From Anaerolineales bacterium (lineage in GTDB: Bacteria; Chloroflexota; Anaerolineae; Anaerolineales; E44-bin32), in contig WVZH01000465.1 in the NCBI GenBank assembly GCA_011772595.1, forward strand, positions 33,109 to 39,880: a stretch of DNA of 6,772 nt, read 5' to 3'. How positions within the stretch are numbered: the first letter of the stretch is position 1; each line of letters opens with the position of its first letter. The position numbers and the translations under genes are program-made. Positions 6,700 through 6,772 of this stretch are shown here, piece by piece. The notes beneath the pieces were generated by a model. That model was not told the origin of the DNA and searched no databases. It saw nothing but the letters and a program-made list of their open reading frames with translations.

Positions 6700-6720
6700 G
6701 GCCTGAGATGCTATCAGGCC
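6700..6720. repeat. Hairpin downstream of the sensor kinase gene
   Basis: The arms GGCCTGA (6700-6706) and TCAGGCC (6714-6720) form a perfect 7-bp stem with a 7-base loop, 105 bases after the kinase stop. No T-run follows on either strand, so it is at best a weak or factor-assisted terminator. A second inverted pair, CAAGTCT (6720-6726) and AGACTTG (6764-6770), abuts it. No gene is supported in 6596-6772. Confidence 0.4.
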
Positions 6721-6772
6721 AAGTCTTGAGAATAATGGACAAAGCTGCTCTCTCGAGGCCAGGAGACTTGTC

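Noticed and set aside
6596..6772. Start of another gene at the right edge
   Set aside because: No start codon with a ribosome site opens a frame running off the edge with recognisable protein content. Only short hairpins were seen.

Overview
The window looks bacterial and most resembles Chloroflexota (an Anaerolineae-like lineage). This is inferred from an archaeal-type upper mevalonate gene set in a bacterial-style operon, a soluble two-GAF histidine kinase, and an acidic, Thr/Gln-rich lipoprotein with a strong AGGAGG ribosome site. No rRNA or marker gene settles the taxonomy. I saw no tRNA, rRNA, CRISPR array, insertion sequence or integrase.

Layout, left to right. (1) Positions 1-231 hold the 5' part of a minus-strand lipoprotein gene cut by the window edge. 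(2) Positions 232-568 are non-coding: a promoter and a hairpin-containing leader for the lipoprotein, then the terminator of the next operon. (3) Positions 569-4708 are a four-gene minus-strand operon, transcribed in the order class II HMG-CoA reductase, archaeal-type HMG-CoA synthase, SCP2-like acetoacetyl-CoA thiolase homologue, DUF35 zinc-ribbon/OB-fold protein. (4) Positions 4709-4879 are a divergent promoter region containing a perfect 10-bp palindrome. (5) Positions 4880-6595 encode a plus-strand GAF-GAF-HisKA_3-HATPase sensor kinase. (6) Positions 6596-6772 are non-coding, with a hairpin.

How the genes work together. In archaea, thiolase, HMG-CoA synthase and DUF35 form one complex that makes acetoacetyl-CoA and passes it directly to the synthase. 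HMG-CoA reductase then makes mevalonate for isoprenoids. Here the synthase and reductase keep every catalytic residue I can check.

The most striking observation is in the thiolase homologue. The fold motifs are intact and the gene is full length and translationally coupled to the synthase, but the nucleophilic cysteine is glycine (G92) and the histidine of the GHP motif is aspartate (D342). It is probably either a non-catalytic structural partner or an enzyme with changed chemistry, in the way that the DUF35-associated steroid aldolase Ltp2 is a thiolase-fold protein without thiolase residues. If so, acetoacetyl-CoA must come from a different enzyme, or the complex does something other than the archaeal reaction.
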